From Candidatus Poribacteria bacterium (lineage in GTDB: Bacteria > Poribacteria > WGA-4E > WGA-3G), in NCBI GenBank assembly GCA_012267415.1, contig JAAXGN010000017.1, forward strand, positions 177,594 through 227,837: 50,244 nt of DNA, in the 5' to 3' direction. The stretch's first letter is position 1. Each line of letters starts with the position of its first letter. Made by a program: the position numbers and the translations under genes. Below, one piece after another: positions 24,576 through 33,785 of this stretch. A model generated the notes under the pieces. The model did no database searches and had not been told where the DNA came from. It saw only the letters and a list, made by a program, of their open reading frames with translations.

Positions 24576-26742
24576 CCTTATTCCTTTGAAATCCGTTGTA
24601 GTATTCCATAAATGTTTCTATTTTTTTCATCTCAATTTCTGTATCATCCTTTAGAAATTGCCACATACCTAAGAATATAGCAGATGCTTCCTGCTCTGAT
24701 GTAAAGTCTTTATTACCAATAGAACGGATTTCAAGTGTCATTGCTAATTTGTTTGTCTGTTGGATTATTGGTGTTTCTCTATCTTGGATGGTCTCAATCG
24801 GTGTCTTATAGAGTCTACTGTTGAACTGTTCAAGGATACGTTTTTGCAAAAATTCGGTCTCTCGGTTGCCACGATTGTGTTTCGCTATGACAATAGGTTC
24901 TCCTTCAATCTTTGCCGTGTGGTTTATTTGTAGATAGTATCCTTCCTGTTTGATACTGTTTACCTTTTTGATCCGATCTTCAATGGACATCGTCTGTCCA
25001 GGTGTATGGATATTGAATACCTTTGCACCGGCAACTTCTAACATGTTCTTCAATGAAGAAATCAGTTTTTGAGTCTGCTGCGTATCTGTTCCCGTATCAA
25101 TGACTATGGTTGTATTCTCAAACACGCTGTCAGCGATTGGGTGAAGTTCTACATTGACAATCGTCGCCTTATTCTGTTCAATGCTTATAAGTTGTTTATG
25201 TGGATAGAAACCTTGTTTTGAGAAGTTGAGTGTAGTTTGATATGGATAATCCAAATTGGGATCTGTTTTCAAAAAGTAGTGCCCTTTAGGATCTGATTCA
25301 GCAGTTAACATCGGTGAAGCACGCAATATGACCTGTGAAATCGGGTCACCTGAAGCAGCATTGCTAATGTGTCCTTGAATAACCCCATTTGGAATGTCGG
25401 TGAAATGTATTTTCAGTGAATTCTGAGTCTTACCATAAGAGATTTCCACAATAGTTTCACTTGGATGATCAAGTGCCTTAAGGTAAAAATAGGCCTTTCC
25501 ATCCTTTGAAGTGCTTTCAGAAGATGCAAGTGTTCCGATGGATGCTTCTGCTCTGACAATTTCACCATCGGCAATGGGTAAACCATCAGCATCAAGAGCA
25601 TTGGCTACAATTCCTACATACCCATTTCCGATGTATGGCATGTTCATTGTCCATGCATTCAGTTCAATCTTGGTTGCAGGTGGTGCTATTTTAAATTGCT
25701 GCGGTTGAGGCAAACTATGGTTTCCATAGTAATTTACCATGTCTGTTTGAATAAAATGAAGTCCATTTGCTAAAGGTTCCTTAACTTCAACCGTGATTAT
25801 ATCGGTGTCACGATCATATTGAAAGGGATAGTCTATTCCATTGATTTTCACACATAAGGATTTTGTAAAGACCTGCTGCCGTTTTAACATCCACGCACCC
25901 CGTTCATGTAATCCATCCATAATTCTTATTTTAATAGTTGGTGTCTTTGTTAGAATGGCAGATTCATTTTTAGGTGTGATCAGAACACCCTTCGGCAACC
26001 CAGCTTCAACGTATCGTGCTATACCGACGAAATAACCGTACGCTTCTCTCTGCAGATATTGATCGTTCTTTAATCTGGTTTCCTCTTCAGGGTTTGTGTA
26101 GAAGGAGGCTTCACATACAATAGAGGGACATTTTGTCATTCGCAATACACCAAAACCTGATGCAACTATTAACTTGTCTGAATAGAGTCCAGTTGCTGGT
26201 GAGTTTGGGAGACGTAGTGCGTCCGAAACACCTCGTTGAATGTAACGAGCAAGGTCAAGACTTGGTCGGGAGTCATCCGCATCACCATGATACCAGGTAG
26301 AGGTATAGTTTATTTCAGGATGATCATTGATTCCGTTGTGGTGTATTGATATGAAGAAGTCTACTTGATTCTCGTTAGCAATTTCGCTTCTGTCAGCTAA
26401 ACTTACATAAGAATCGTCATCACGCGTCATAATGACAGTAGCACCTACTTTTTCTAAGAGGCTTTGAAGATACTTGGCAACTTTCAAGTTTATTTCCGCT
26501 TCTCGGAGACCTGTAGGACCGCGTTTGAAATCTGGGATATGTTCTTGACCCCCATGTCCAGGATCAAGACAAATCTTTACCCCTTTAAGGTGTCTTGCAT
26601 AAGGTGGAATCTCCATTTCAGTAGACGAATCTAATTCCGAATTCTTTTCAGGTTGATTGGCACTGAGTGGACAAAGTATGAGGGATAGAAACAGAATTAG
26701 AAAGTGTTTATATCTATAACGCATTGATTCAACCTTAGTCAT
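24559..26742 (-). CDS. N-acetylmuramoyl-L-alanine amidase with C-terminal domains
   Basis: A 727-residue exported zinc amidase that cuts the bond between muramic acid and the peptide stem. A signal peptide (HFLILFLSLILCPLSANQ) is followed by an Amidase_3 domain at about residues 50-255: Zn ligands in LDPGHGGQEH, LREAEINLKVA and FISIHHNG, and the catalytic Glu in SIVCEASFYTNPEEE. After it come beta-rich modules, including a carboxypeptidase-regulatory-like segment (GVIQGHISNAASGDPISQV). A C-terminal region (residues about 550-727) repeats an amidase-like pattern: VIDTGTDTQQTQKLISSLKNML, YYLQINHTA, AMTLEIRS. It has lost the His of the first ligand and may be a degenerate second domain. The start may be Met 7 (26724). 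Confidence 0.92.
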   Translation of the reverse strand: MTKVESMRYRYKHFLILFLSLILCPLSANQPEKNSELDSSTEMEIPPYARHLKGVKICLDPGHGGQEHIPDFKRGPTGLREAEINLKVAKYLQSLLEKVGATVIMTRDDDSYVSLADRSEIANENQVDFFISIHHNGINDHPEINYTSTWYHGDADDSRPSLDLARYIQRGVSDALRLPNSPATGLYSDKLIVASGFGVLRMTKCPSIVCEASFYTNPEEETRLKNDQYLQREAYGYFVGIARYVEAGLPKGVLITPKNESAILTKTPTIKIRIMDGLHERGAWMLKRQQVFTKSLCVKINGIDYPFQYDRDTDIITVEVKEPLANGLHFIQTDMVNYYGNHSLPQPQQFKIAPPATKIELNAWTMNMPYIGNGYVGIVANALDADGLPIADGEIVRAEASIGTLASSESTSKDGKAYFYLKALDHPSETIVEISYGKTQNSLKIHFTDIPNGVIQGHISNAASGDPISQVILRASPMLTAESDPKGHYFLKTDPNLDYPYQTTLNFSKQGFYPHKQLISIEQNKATIVNVELHPIADSVFENTTIVIDTGTDTQQTQKLISSLKNMLEVAGAKVFNIHTPGQTMSIEDRIKKVNSIKQEGYYLQINHTAKIEGEPIVIAKHNRGNRETEFLQKRILEQFNSRLYKTPIETIQDRETPIIQQTNKLAMTLEIRSIGNKDFTSEQEASAIFLGMWQFLKDDTEIEMKKIETFMEYYNGFQRNKDADHF

Positions 26743-26751
26743 AGCAACTCA

Positions 26752-26791
26752 TAAAAAAATACCGCAGTCTCTGATTAGTTCAAGACTGCGG
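26752..26791 (-). terminator. Rho-independent terminator of the FloA/NfeD cluster
   Basis: Read on the minus strand, CCGCAGTCT, a 12-base loop and AGACTGCGG form a nine-pair perfect stem, followed by TATTTTTTTAT. It lies 22 bases after the last gene of the cluster and just before the amidase gene. Confidence 0.9.
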
Positions 26792-26813
26792 ATAATCAGG
26801 TGATATTGATTCA

Positions 26814-27281
26814 TCAACGTCCGCGTAAACATTTGGGTCTGCCAAGAATTTCTGACAAGATTATACCGTCACGGAATGTTTGATGAGACAATTCAAATAG
26901 TGATGTAATAGGCATCGGTCTTGAAGGCAGTTTTGATGGAGAATCCACTGGTATTGGCGGTGGAGAACCTGATGTCTTGTCAACACCAGTGGCTCTTTCG
27001 ATTTCCTTATTTATCTTCTCCGTAACCTTTTGTAGTCCAGTTACCTCTGACCTTTCATCCTTCTTCTGTAGTTCATCAGATAAATGGTATAACCCATCAA
27101 AATCATCTTTGACGTCAGGATCAACATTTGTGGAAACAATAGGTGTCTTGACCTGATACTTTGCATCAGCTTTCTGCTGTCTAATCTGCTTATCCAATCG
27201 ATTCGCTGATATGACAACATATATGACAAATATTAGAATAGCAAGTGGTGCAATTATACGTGTCCACACAATAAGATCCAT
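26814..27281 (-). CDS. Membrane-anchored protein with conserved C-terminal motif (B)
   Basis: A 155-residue protein of unknown function. One N-terminal span (IIAPLAILIFVIYVVISAN) is followed by a charged, low-complexity linker of about 85 residues, then PIPVDSPSKLPSRPMP and SLFELSHQTFRDGIILSEIL ending GRPKCLRGR. The last 45 residues are nearly the same as those of the gene at 27399 (PVDSPSRLPSRPLP, LIELNPDTFRQGIILAEILG), while the rest is unrelated. It is the last gene before the terminator. Linkage to FloA suggests a microdomain partner whose C-terminus binds something conserved, but no function is known to me. Confidence 0.8.
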   Translation of the reverse strand: MDLIVWTRIIAPLAILIFVIYVVISANRLDKQIRQQKADAKYQVKTPIVSTNVDPDVKDDFDGLYHLSDELQKKDERSEVTGLQKVTEKINKEIERATGVDKTSGSPPPIPVDSPSKLPSRPMPITSLFELSHQTFRDGIILSEILGRPKCLRGR

Positions 27282-27342
27282 GCTATTTCTCCGATTTCGG
27301 TATTTACCAAATAGATTTCCTACTGCTTAGTCATACTATTGC

Positions 27343-27372
27343 AGGTCGCGATTCGGAGATCGCTCCTACAGA
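27343..27372. repeat. Family C palindrome
   Basis: GGTCGCGATTCGGAGATCGCTCCTACAG, with CGATTCGGAGATCG as an imperfect palindrome. The same piece occurs at about 15212-15237 and reversed at 41416-41441. It separates the two small membrane protein genes of the FloA cluster. Confidence 0.65.
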
Positions 27373-27398
27373 ATGCGTTGGAATTATTTTCAGATTTG

Positions 27399-27872
27399 CT
27401 AACGTCTTCGACTGCGGAAAGTCTTTGGTCGTCCCAATATTTCAGCCAAGATAATACCTTGGCGAAACGTATCTGGATTCAGTTCTATCAGAGAAGTAGC
27501 AGGCAGAGGTCTTGATGGTAAACGCGATGGTGAATCCACGGGAACAGGAGGCGTTTCTATAGGTTTCCTCTCTGGTGTAGGTTCAGGGACAGGTTCAGAT
27601 TGCTCTGTCACCATTTGCGCGTTTATATCTTCGTCAATCGTCTGATTATGCTGCGATACTTCTGTCTCTGTTGGAACTCCCTCAAAATTATCCATAAAAG
27701 GTGGAAACACAACATCACTATCGTTAGCAGTATCTACCTCAATAGTGTTTGACTCAGCTGTCTGAGGAGTTTGTGCAGGACGTTGTGTTTGTTTGCGTTT
27801 GCGTGTACCACCAAAAACGATGAAGAGTATTGCAAGTACAATCGGGATTAAAGCCTCAAGATTGAATTCCAT
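27399..27872 (-). CDS. Membrane-anchored protein with conserved C-terminal motif (A)
   Basis: A 157-residue protein with one N-terminal span (LEALIPIVLAILFIVFGG), a basic patch (TRKRKQTQR), a long acidic/Pro-rich linker and the conserved end PVDSPSRLPSRPLP, SLIELNPDTFRQGIILAEIL, GRPKTFRSRRR. It shares this end with its neighbour at 26814, so the pair arose by duplication with rapid change of the linker. It starts 21 bases after the stop of floA 2, on the same strand. Confidence 0.8.
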   Translation of the reverse strand: MEFNLEALIPIVLAILFIVFGGTRKRKQTQRPAQTPQTAESNTIEVDTANDSDVVFPPFMDNFEGVPTETEVSQHNQTIDEDINAQMVTEQSEPVPEPTPERKPIETPPVPVDSPSRLPSRPLPATSLIELNPDTFRQGIILAEILGRPKTFRSRRR

Positions 27873-27893
27873 CCGTATCTCCTTCAGATCTGT

Positions 27894-28925
27894 TTAAGAT
27901 AGTCCTAAGGAATGTGCTGACCGAGTTGTGTCACCATCTTCTGGACCACCAGGTGATGCGATGGATTGTCGCATCTCTGTGTCAGCGAGTATATTCCGTA
28001 GCGTATAATAGTCCATAACGCTCATGTTTTCTGAATTGAAAGCATCAGAGATTGAAAGCGGGATTTCAGCTTCAGCTTCAATCAGTTTGACGGTCATTTC
28101 TTCTACGAGAGCCTTATTATCTTCCTCTTCTGCTTCTGCTTTTGCTCTTCGTTCTTCAGCTTTTGCGCGTGCAATCTTGAGTTCAGCTTCAGCTTGATCC
28201 GTCTGTAATTTTGCCCCGACATTTTCACCGACATTTATGTCAGCAATATCTATGGAAAGAATCTCAAAAGCCGTTCCAGCTTCAAGCCCCTTTTCAAGCA
28301 CAGTTTCGGATATCCTTACTGGATTCTCTAACACCTGTTTGTGATTTGCCGATGAACCTATTGTTGTAATAATACCTTCACCCACCCTTGCACGAATAGT
28401 ATCTTCAGTTGCGCCTCCGACGAGTCTGTCAATGTTTGCCCTGACGGTGACACGGGCTTTAACGATGAGTTGAATACCATCCCTGGCGACAGCAGTAATA
28501 CCATTTGCTGCGTCTTCATCACTTGGTATATCAATAATCTCTGGTGTAACACTCACCTGAACTGCTTGTAATACATCTCTACCAGCTAAGTCAATTGCGG
28601 CGGCTTGTGCGAAGTCCAACCGAATGTTGGCTTTGTCTGCTGCGATGAGAGCAGCCACGACACTTCCGACTCGTCCACCTGCGAGAAAGTGTGCTTCAAG
28701 ATCGTCCAATGATAATGATAAACCAGCTTTTGTTGCATTGATTTGTGGTTCAACAATTCCAGATGGTGGTACTCGTCGTAATCGCATCGCAACGAGGTCA
28801 AAAATCCCAACCTTAACACCAGCAGCAATCGCTGTAATCCATAAACCGAGGGGAACTAACCATGCAATAACTATTAAGAACAGTAATACACATACTGCTA
28901 CTATAGCGAGTATTGCTGTTTCCAT
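27894..28925 (-). CDS. floA: FloA-type flotillin, copy 2
   Basis: A 343-residue SPFH-like protein of the UPF0365/FloA family, a bacterial flotillin that scaffolds membrane microdomains. An N-terminal hydrophobic hairpin ([31 protein letters not shown]) precedes [17 protein letters not shown], the PHB core and a C-terminal coiled coil ([23 protein letters not shown]). The start ATG 28925 is preceded by AAGGAGC and lies one base after the stop codon of the upstream floA copy, TAA-A-ATG, so the two are translationally coupled. An upstream in-frame Met at 29015 lies inside that gene and is rejected. The C-terminal end (residues 300-343) differs from the other copy. Confidence 0.93.
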   Translation of the reverse strand: METAILAIVAVCVLLFLIVIAWLVPLGLWITAIAAGVKVGIFDLVAMRLRRVPPSGIVEPQINATKAGLSLSLDDLEAHFLAGGRVGSVVAALIAADKANIRLDFAQAAAIDLAGRDVLQAVQVSVTPEIIDIPSDEDAANGITAVARDGIQLIVKARVTVRANIDRLVGGATEDTIRARVGEGIITTIGSSANHKQVLENPVRISETVLEKGLEAGTAFEILSIDIADINVGENVGAKLQTDQAEAELKIARAKAEERRAKAEAEEEDNKALVEEMTVKLIEAEAEIPLSISDAFNSENMSVMDYYTLRNILADTEMRQSIASPGGPEDGDTTRSAHSLGLS

Positions 28926-28926
28926 T

Positions 28927-29844
28927 TTACGCTCCTTCTCTTGTATTTGAGATATCAAAGTTTCCTTCACGAAATGCCCCCGCGAGTGCTCTTGGTACAG
29001 TGGCTTCTGCTTCAACTACTCTTGCCCGTCGTTCTTGCACATTTGCTGTCATCTCCTGTTTCCTCGCAACTGCAAGTGCCCGTTGTTCCTCTGCTTTTGC
29101 TTTTGCTACGACAAGATCGGCTTCGGCTTGTTCTGCCTGTAGTTCTGCACCGATGTTTTTTCCAACATTGACATCCGCAATATCAATCGACAAGATTTCA
29201 AACGCAGTACCAGCATCAAGCCCCCTATCAAGTACTGTCTTCGTGATGATATCTGGGTTTTCAAGGACATCTTCGTAAGTATCCGATGCACCGATTGCGC
29301 TGATAATACCTTCACCAACACGAGCGACGATTGTTTCTTCACCTGCACCCCCAACAAGTCGATTGATAAAGGTTCGCACAGTTATTCTGACGGTCGCAAT
29401 AAGTTCAACACCATCAAGTGCAAGTGCACTGATGCGTGGTGTTGTAATAACGCGTGGATTAACGCTGATTTGAACTGCTTCAAATACATCTCTACCAGCT
29501 AAATCAATTGCTGCAGCTTGCGTAAAATCAAGACTAATGTTCCTTGCTTTATCAGCAGCAATTAGCGCGCTGACAACGTTAAGTACATTGCCGCCCGCCA
29601 GATAGTGTGCTTCCAAGTCTGCCGTGGCAACTTTCAATCCCGCTTTGTGACTACTGATAAGAGCTCTGACAATAACATTCGGATTGACTCTTCTCAGTCG
29701 CATTCCGATAAGTTCAAAGATGCGCAGTGGTACCCCTGCTGCGACTGCTGCAATCCATAGTCCTACTGGTACGAACCAGAAAAACATAAAGACTACTATA
29801 AGTGCAACGACTGCAATTATGGGTATAAAAGGTATATTTTCCAT
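28927..29844 (-). CDS. floA: FloA-type flotillin, copy 1
   Basis: A 305-residue paralogue of the next gene. It has the same hairpin ([21 protein letters not shown]), [16 protein letters not shown], the signature [23 protein letters not shown] and [24 protein letters not shown], then a short coiled coil. It lacks the longer C-terminal extension of copy 2 and ends after [11 protein letters not shown]. The ribosome site AAGGGAG lies seven bases before the ATG. Flotillins form hetero-oligomers, so two unlike copies in one operon may build a mixed complex. The gene lies 182 bases after the short NfeD gene, with a family B element between them. Confidence 0.93.
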   Translation of the reverse strand: MENIPFIPIIAVVALIVVFMFFWFVPVGLWIAAVAAGVPLRIFELIGMRLRRVNPNVIVRALISSHKAGLKVATADLEAHYLAGGNVLNVVSALIAADKARNISLDFTQAAAIDLAGRDVFEAVQISVNPRVITTPRISALALDGVELIATVRITVRTFINRLVGGAGEETIVARVGEGIISAIGASDTYEDVLENPDIITKTVLDRGLDAGTAFEILSIDIADVNVGKNIGAELQAEQAEADLVVAKAKAEEQRALAVARKQEMTANVQERRARVVEAEATVPRALAGAFREGNFDISNTREGA

Positions 29845-29885
29845 AGTGTATCTCCCTTTTGTTCAAGTATTATTGATTCTTCAGA

Positions 29886-30009
29886 TTATAGTGAACTTTA
29901 GAATGAATGAAACACTTCACAGCGGGCGAGGTGACCTCGCCCCTACGATGGGGTTCTTCGTCATCGGTATATGGGTTGAAATGTCTCATTAATTATTCAC
30001 TTTACTATA
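29886..30009. mobile_element. MITE-like element, family B copy 4, inside the NfeD/FloA cluster
   Basis: TATAGTGAACTTTAGAATGA at the left, ATTATTCACTTTACTATA at the right, and GGGCGAGGTGACCTCGCCC in the centre. The inner part between the left end and the palindrome is shorter than in copies 1 and 3. It sits between nfeD 2 and floA 1, on the transcribed strand of what is otherwise one operon. Confidence 0.75.
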
Positions 30010-30026
30010 GTTTTCCAAATCACTGA

Positions 30027-30506
30027 TTATAGACTTCGGACAACAACTCTACTCCCCTCAACTTGTATGACTTCAATCTCAGTTTCTGGTTCTACAAACT
30101 CACCTTGTGTTACGATGTCAACACGTTGTCCATTTATGAGTGCTACTCCTGCTGGACGTAGTGGGGTGATTGTCTTCCCAGATTTGCCGACAAGTGCTGT
30201 TAATTCTCTCGGAGCGGCGTGATAGCCTTTATCACTACTTTCTGCAGCATCCAAAATAAAAGTTTTACCTATGGATGTTTCTCGAATAAGAGATAACAGG
30301 ATAATTGCTATCGGTATAACAAATATTAGTGCGATACTTGTGAAAATAAGAGCCGTCTTTACGCCTGCATTTGTCCAGATCATCCCGACTCCAACACAGA
30401 AGATGATAATACCAGGTACCCCAGCCGCACCAAAACCGGGGAGAATTAGAATCTCAATAAATACCAATAGTATACCGAGTGCAATAAGAATAGTTGGTAC
30501 CCACAT
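30027..30506 (-). CDS. Short NfeD-like membrane protein
   Basis: A 159-residue NfeD C-type protein: three or four membrane spans (LIALGILLVFIEILILPGFGAAGVPGIIIF, then TALIFTSIALIFVIPIAIILLSL), followed by a soluble OB-like domain that begins after GYHAAPRELTALVGKSG and contains TPLRPAGVALINGQRVDIVTQGEFV. This is the OB-fold NfeD domain that pairs with flotillins. It lacks the protease part of the long form upstream. ATG 30506 is chosen because GGAGG is seven bases before it; ATG 30521 would place it inside that site. Confidence 0.88.
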   Translation of the reverse strand: MWVPTILIALGILLVFIEILILPGFGAAGVPGIIIFCVGVGMIWTNAGVKTALIFTSIALIFVIPIAIILLSLIRETSIGKTFILDAAESSDKGYHAAPRELTALVGKSGKTITPLRPAGVALINGQRVDIVTQGEFVEPETEIEVIQVEGSRVVVRSL

Positions 30507-30543
30507 AAAGGTCACCTCCAAACATGTTCAGTCTAACTTTGCG

Positions 30544-32094
30544 TTACTCCTCAAGAGTTTCAACAGAAATTTTAGAACCTTCTACCTCTAATACTTTAAT
30601 CGGGGTATTCTCATTAATGAAGTTCCCAACTGTGACGACATCTAACCTTCTATTCTCTATGCGTGCAGTTCCTGCTGGACGTAACGGTGTTAACGCAACA
30701 CCTGTTTTCCCAACAAAACTCTGAAAGTCATCTATACCGGCTGAATGGTATCCTTGGTCAGCACTCATCACGGTGGAGAGTGCGAATCGTTGAAATGGAG
30801 ATGACTTTGGCAGGAAGATTGTCGCAACTATTGCCAACGCGGAGGTTAAAATGATTGAGATAGATAACCACAAGAGGGCAATAGAAAAGTCACCGGTCTC
30901 GCTAAAGAAGGTGTAAAACACACTTCCCAACATTAAGAACAGACCTATAATCCCTGTTATACCGAATCCTGGAATAACAAACACCTCAACAACAATTAAT
31001 GCTAACCCCAATACGAATATTAACATGACGACCCACAAGGATACTTGGTTAAGCATGTGTCCTCCGAAAAACAGACCTATAAAGAGTAATCCGAGAAAAC
31101 CGGGTATACCAAAACCTGGGGTTCGTATTTCAACGAGTAGACCGAGTCCTCCTAACGAAAGCAGTAATGCACTGATATATGGACTGGTGAGAAAGAAGAC
31201 TGTGCGATCAGCAACTGTTACTTCAAACCTTTCAACATTAGCATGTTCCAACGTCTTAATGAGAGATACACGGTTTTTTCGACGCTCCTCCTGTTGACTT
31301 AACACATCCTTCTGTGTCAATGCTGTTATGACATTTTCACTATAGTCCTGTTCTATTTCAACGATTCGGTATTGTGTGAGTAATTCAGATAGGTTTTCTG
31401 CTTGCGTATTAACGAATCCGTAATCAAGAGCCTGGACAGTAGAGAGTGTTAGCAGTTCACCTTCGTCACAGAGGATTTGCATCTGTGTACCTGCATCCTG
31501 TTCATTTATAAACTCAATGGGTCGTAGCTTAATTATATCTCCATTCTCTAAACGTACAAGATATAATCTTTTGTCCACCATCGCCTCGGCAATGTCTGGA
31601 TTTCTATTTTGGCGTTCTGCGGTTGACCGGATAGTCGTACGAATGTAAGTGACAATTTTCTCTGGAGCTTCATTTCCTTGTGCGTCAACAGGTGCAGAGT
31701 CTCCTATTGTTGCGCCAGAAGTCATTACGATTTGATCACAAGCTGCTGAAATCATCGCGCCTGCAGAAATCGCTTGTCTGTTAACGAATGCTATAGTAGG
31801 TACTTTTGTAGCTTGGATTGACCGTATTATCTTTACCGCGGAATCGACCTTACCTCCTGGGGTGTCTATATCAAAGACAATGGCGTCTGCATTAGCCTGT
31901 TCTGCTTTCTGAATACCCTTCTTGACATAAGTACTGACGCCGCCTCCGATTTCAGTACGTATGTCAATGACATATACTAAGGCATTCTGTGTTAGTTCAG
32001 AATTTGTAGCATCGTCTGCAGAAAGGTTCAATGCCACGCATACACAACCTAAAAGAATTAGCAAGAAAAGAAGTATGTTTTTGTATTTTGCCAT
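30544..32094 (-). CDS. nfeD: Long NfeD-type membrane serine protease
   Basis: A 516-residue protein. A signal or first span (ILLFLLILLGCVCVALNLSA) is followed by a ClpP-class Ser-protease domain: DIDTPGGKVDSAVKIIRS, then VNRQAISAGAMISAACDQI with the nucleophile Ser of AISAG, then SAPVDAQGNE. Next are four or five membrane spans and a C-terminal NfeD/OB domain (SFVGKTGVALTPLRPAGTARI). It is the full-length NfeD-1b type, which occurs next to flotillins and cuts membrane proteins such as stomatin partners. It starts the cluster from a promoter at 32165-32194 and has 37 bases to the short NfeD. Confidence 0.93.
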   Translation of the reverse strand: MAKYKNILLFLLILLGCVCVALNLSADDATNSELTQNALVYVIDIRTEIGGGVSTYVKKGIQKAEQANADAIVFDIDTPGGKVDSAVKIIRSIQATKVPTIAFVNRQAISAGAMISAACDQIVMTSGATIGDSAPVDAQGNEAPEKIVTYIRTTIRSTAERQNRNPDIAEAMVDKRLYLVRLENGDIIKLRPIEFINEQDAGTQMQILCDEGELLTLSTVQALDYGFVNTQAENLSELLTQYRIVEIEQDYSENVITALTQKDVLSQQEERRKNRVSLIKTLEHANVERFEVTVADRTVFFLTSPYISALLLSLGGLGLLVEIRTPGFGIPGFLGLLFIGLFFGGHMLNQVSLWVVMLIFVLGLALIVVEVFVIPGFGITGIIGLFLMLGSVFYTFFSETGDFSIALLWLSISIILTSALAIVATIFLPKSSPFQRFALSTVMSADQGYHSAGIDDFQSFVGKTGVALTPLRPAGTARIENRRLDVVTVGNFINENTPIKVLEVEGSKISVETLEE

Positions 32095-32164
32095 GCGTCT
32101 ATCACTCCTGATAGATTCTTGTGGTACTGTTGTGACTTTCTTGTTAATGTTCCCTTTTGCCTTT

Positions 32165-32194
32165 AGTATACCTTAAATTAAGTTTATGTGTCAA
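32165..32194 (-). promoter_or_regulatory. Promoter of the NfeD/FloA cluster
   Basis: On the minus strand TTGACA (32194-32189) and TATACT (32170-32165) are 18 bases apart, about 70 bases upstream of the nfeD start codon. This is one of the best sigma-70-like matches in the window. Confidence 0.75.
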
Positions 32195-32236
32195 GGAAGT
32201 TCATGTTTTATATATAAACTCTTGGGATATGTATGA

Positions 32237-33742
32237 TTAGATTTGCTTGTTTATAGAATTCAAAGCGGGATAGATCTGTTCATACACTTTAAGTTTTTCA
32301 TCGTATTCTTGTGCTATCTCTTCACGAGGATAATATGTCTCTTTCGGTTTTACTAACAGGTTGACCGCTTCCTCAATGGAACTGTATTTACCAATCGCTG
32401 TGCCAGCTAAAATTGCAGTTCCAAGGCAAACCCCCTCAGAGATGTCTAATGCAATGACTTTTTTACCAAACATATCTGCTTTTAGTTGTAGCCATTTGTC
32501 AGATTTCGCGCCACCCCCTATTGCTCGCACTTCATTTATTTCTACACCAGCATCCTGTAACATTGTAAGATTCTGTTTAATCTCGTAGCTTATACCCTCA
32601 AGAATTGCTTTCACAAGTTCGCCTTTTGACGTAGAAAGTGTGAGTCCAACAATCGCACCCTTCGACTCCAGATCAAGATGCGGTGTTCCTGAACCGGTAA
32701 AATGCGGGAGTAACATCGCCGTTCCGGGTGAATCGGGTATATCCTCAAGCAGAATATCATATACATCGCGATTTTCTGCGGTTGCTTGTGCAATTTCAGT
32801 TTCTGCAAATGTGTCTCTGAACCATCTAAGGACGACACCACCACTTGAGACAAATCCTAATGTTACATAGAGTCCTTCAACGACATGAGGATAGCAAGAA
32901 AAGTTCCCATCTATCATCTGTTGGTTGATGACAGGTTCTCCGAAGGCGGGTGCAATACATTCAACAGTACCCGTAGCATCCATAACTTCTCCCCCACGTA
33001 TAATACCTGCTCCCAATGCACCACACGGTTGGTCATGCCCCCCAGCAACAACGACAACACCACTGGGTAATCCCAGCTCGGTAGATACTTTTTTGCCAAT
33101 CTCACCGATTATTGTTCCTGATGGTACCGCATCTGGTAAAAGTGATGCGTCAATATCGGCAAGATCAAACATCCTATCTGACCACGTTTTGTTGATTATG
33201 TCAAACGCCATTGTTCGTGCTGCGAGTGAGTAATCAACAACGGGTTGAACACCGAGTCTGAAGTTAATGAAGTCTTCAAAACCGAAGAACTTCCATACCT
33301 CTTTGTATAGCTCGGGTTGATTGCGTTTTATCCATACAAGTTTTGCAAGTGTGTGAATGTCACTCGGTGGCATTCCAGTTATTTGCATCACTTCTAATGG
33401 TGTGATATTCTGTAGGATCTCCTCACAGATTCCTGTTGTACGGGAGTCAAATGTAGTGATTGCATTTGCGAGCACATCACAATTGCCCCATACAGGTGTC
33501 ACTGCCTCACCTTGTGAAGCGACGCTTATGACTTCAATTGGATCGGCATCTGTTTGTGAAGCAACTTCACGAATTCCATCCGAGACTTTTTCCCAAACAA
33601 CATTCCCGTCTAATTCCGACCATCCGGGTTGTGGGTGTATCAATGGATATTCGCGATATGCTTGTGCTAATATTTCTCCGTCCTCACGGAATGAAATGAC
33701 CTTACAACCCGTCGTTCCAACATCAATCCCGAGTAGACTCAT
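32237..33742 (-). CDS. FGGY-family carbohydrate kinase
   Basis: A 501-residue sugar kinase of the FGGY family (xylulokinase/gluconokinase/fuculokinase type), which phosphorylates a sugar or polyol with ATP. LLGIDVGTTGCKVISF is the phosphate-1 motif, QPGWSELDGNVVWEKV the usual N-terminal signature, VVAGGHDQPCGALGAGII holds the catalytic Asp, and RAIGGGAKSDKWLQLKADMF is the adenosine region. The exact sugar cannot be read from this. It lies 43 bases after the dppC-like gene on the same strand and may belong to that operon, though a sugar kinase beside peptide-type permeases is unusual. Confidence 0.9.
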   Translation of the reverse strand: MSLLGIDVGTTGCKVISFREDGEILAQAYREYPLIHPQPGWSELDGNVVWEKVSDGIREVASQTDADPIEVISVASQGEAVTPVWGNCDVLANAITTFDSRTTGICEEILQNITPLEVMQITGMPPSDIHTLAKLVWIKRNQPELYKEVWKFFGFEDFINFRLGVQPVVDYSLAARTMAFDIINKTWSDRMFDLADIDASLLPDAVPSGTIIGEIGKKVSTELGLPSGVVVVAGGHDQPCGALGAGIIRGGEVMDATGTVECIAPAFGEPVINQQMIDGNFSCYPHVVEGLYVTLGFVSSGGVVLRWFRDTFAETEIAQATAENRDVYDILLEDIPDSPGTAMLLPHFTGSGTPHLDLESKGAIVGLTLSTSKGELVKAILEGISYEIKQNLTMLQDAGVEINEVRAIGGGAKSDKWLQLKADMFGKKVIALDISEGVCLGTAILAGTAIGKYSSIEEAVNLLVKPKETYYPREEIAQEYDEKLKVYEQIYPALNSINKQI

Positions 33743-33785
33743 CTGTCTTCTCCTTTTTTCAGTTTGTTGATTTTATTTGTCAATC

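Noticed and set aside
28926..29015. Longer N-terminus for floA copy 2
   Set aside because: The extra residues lie inside the other floA gene, and ATG 28925 has a good ribosome site.
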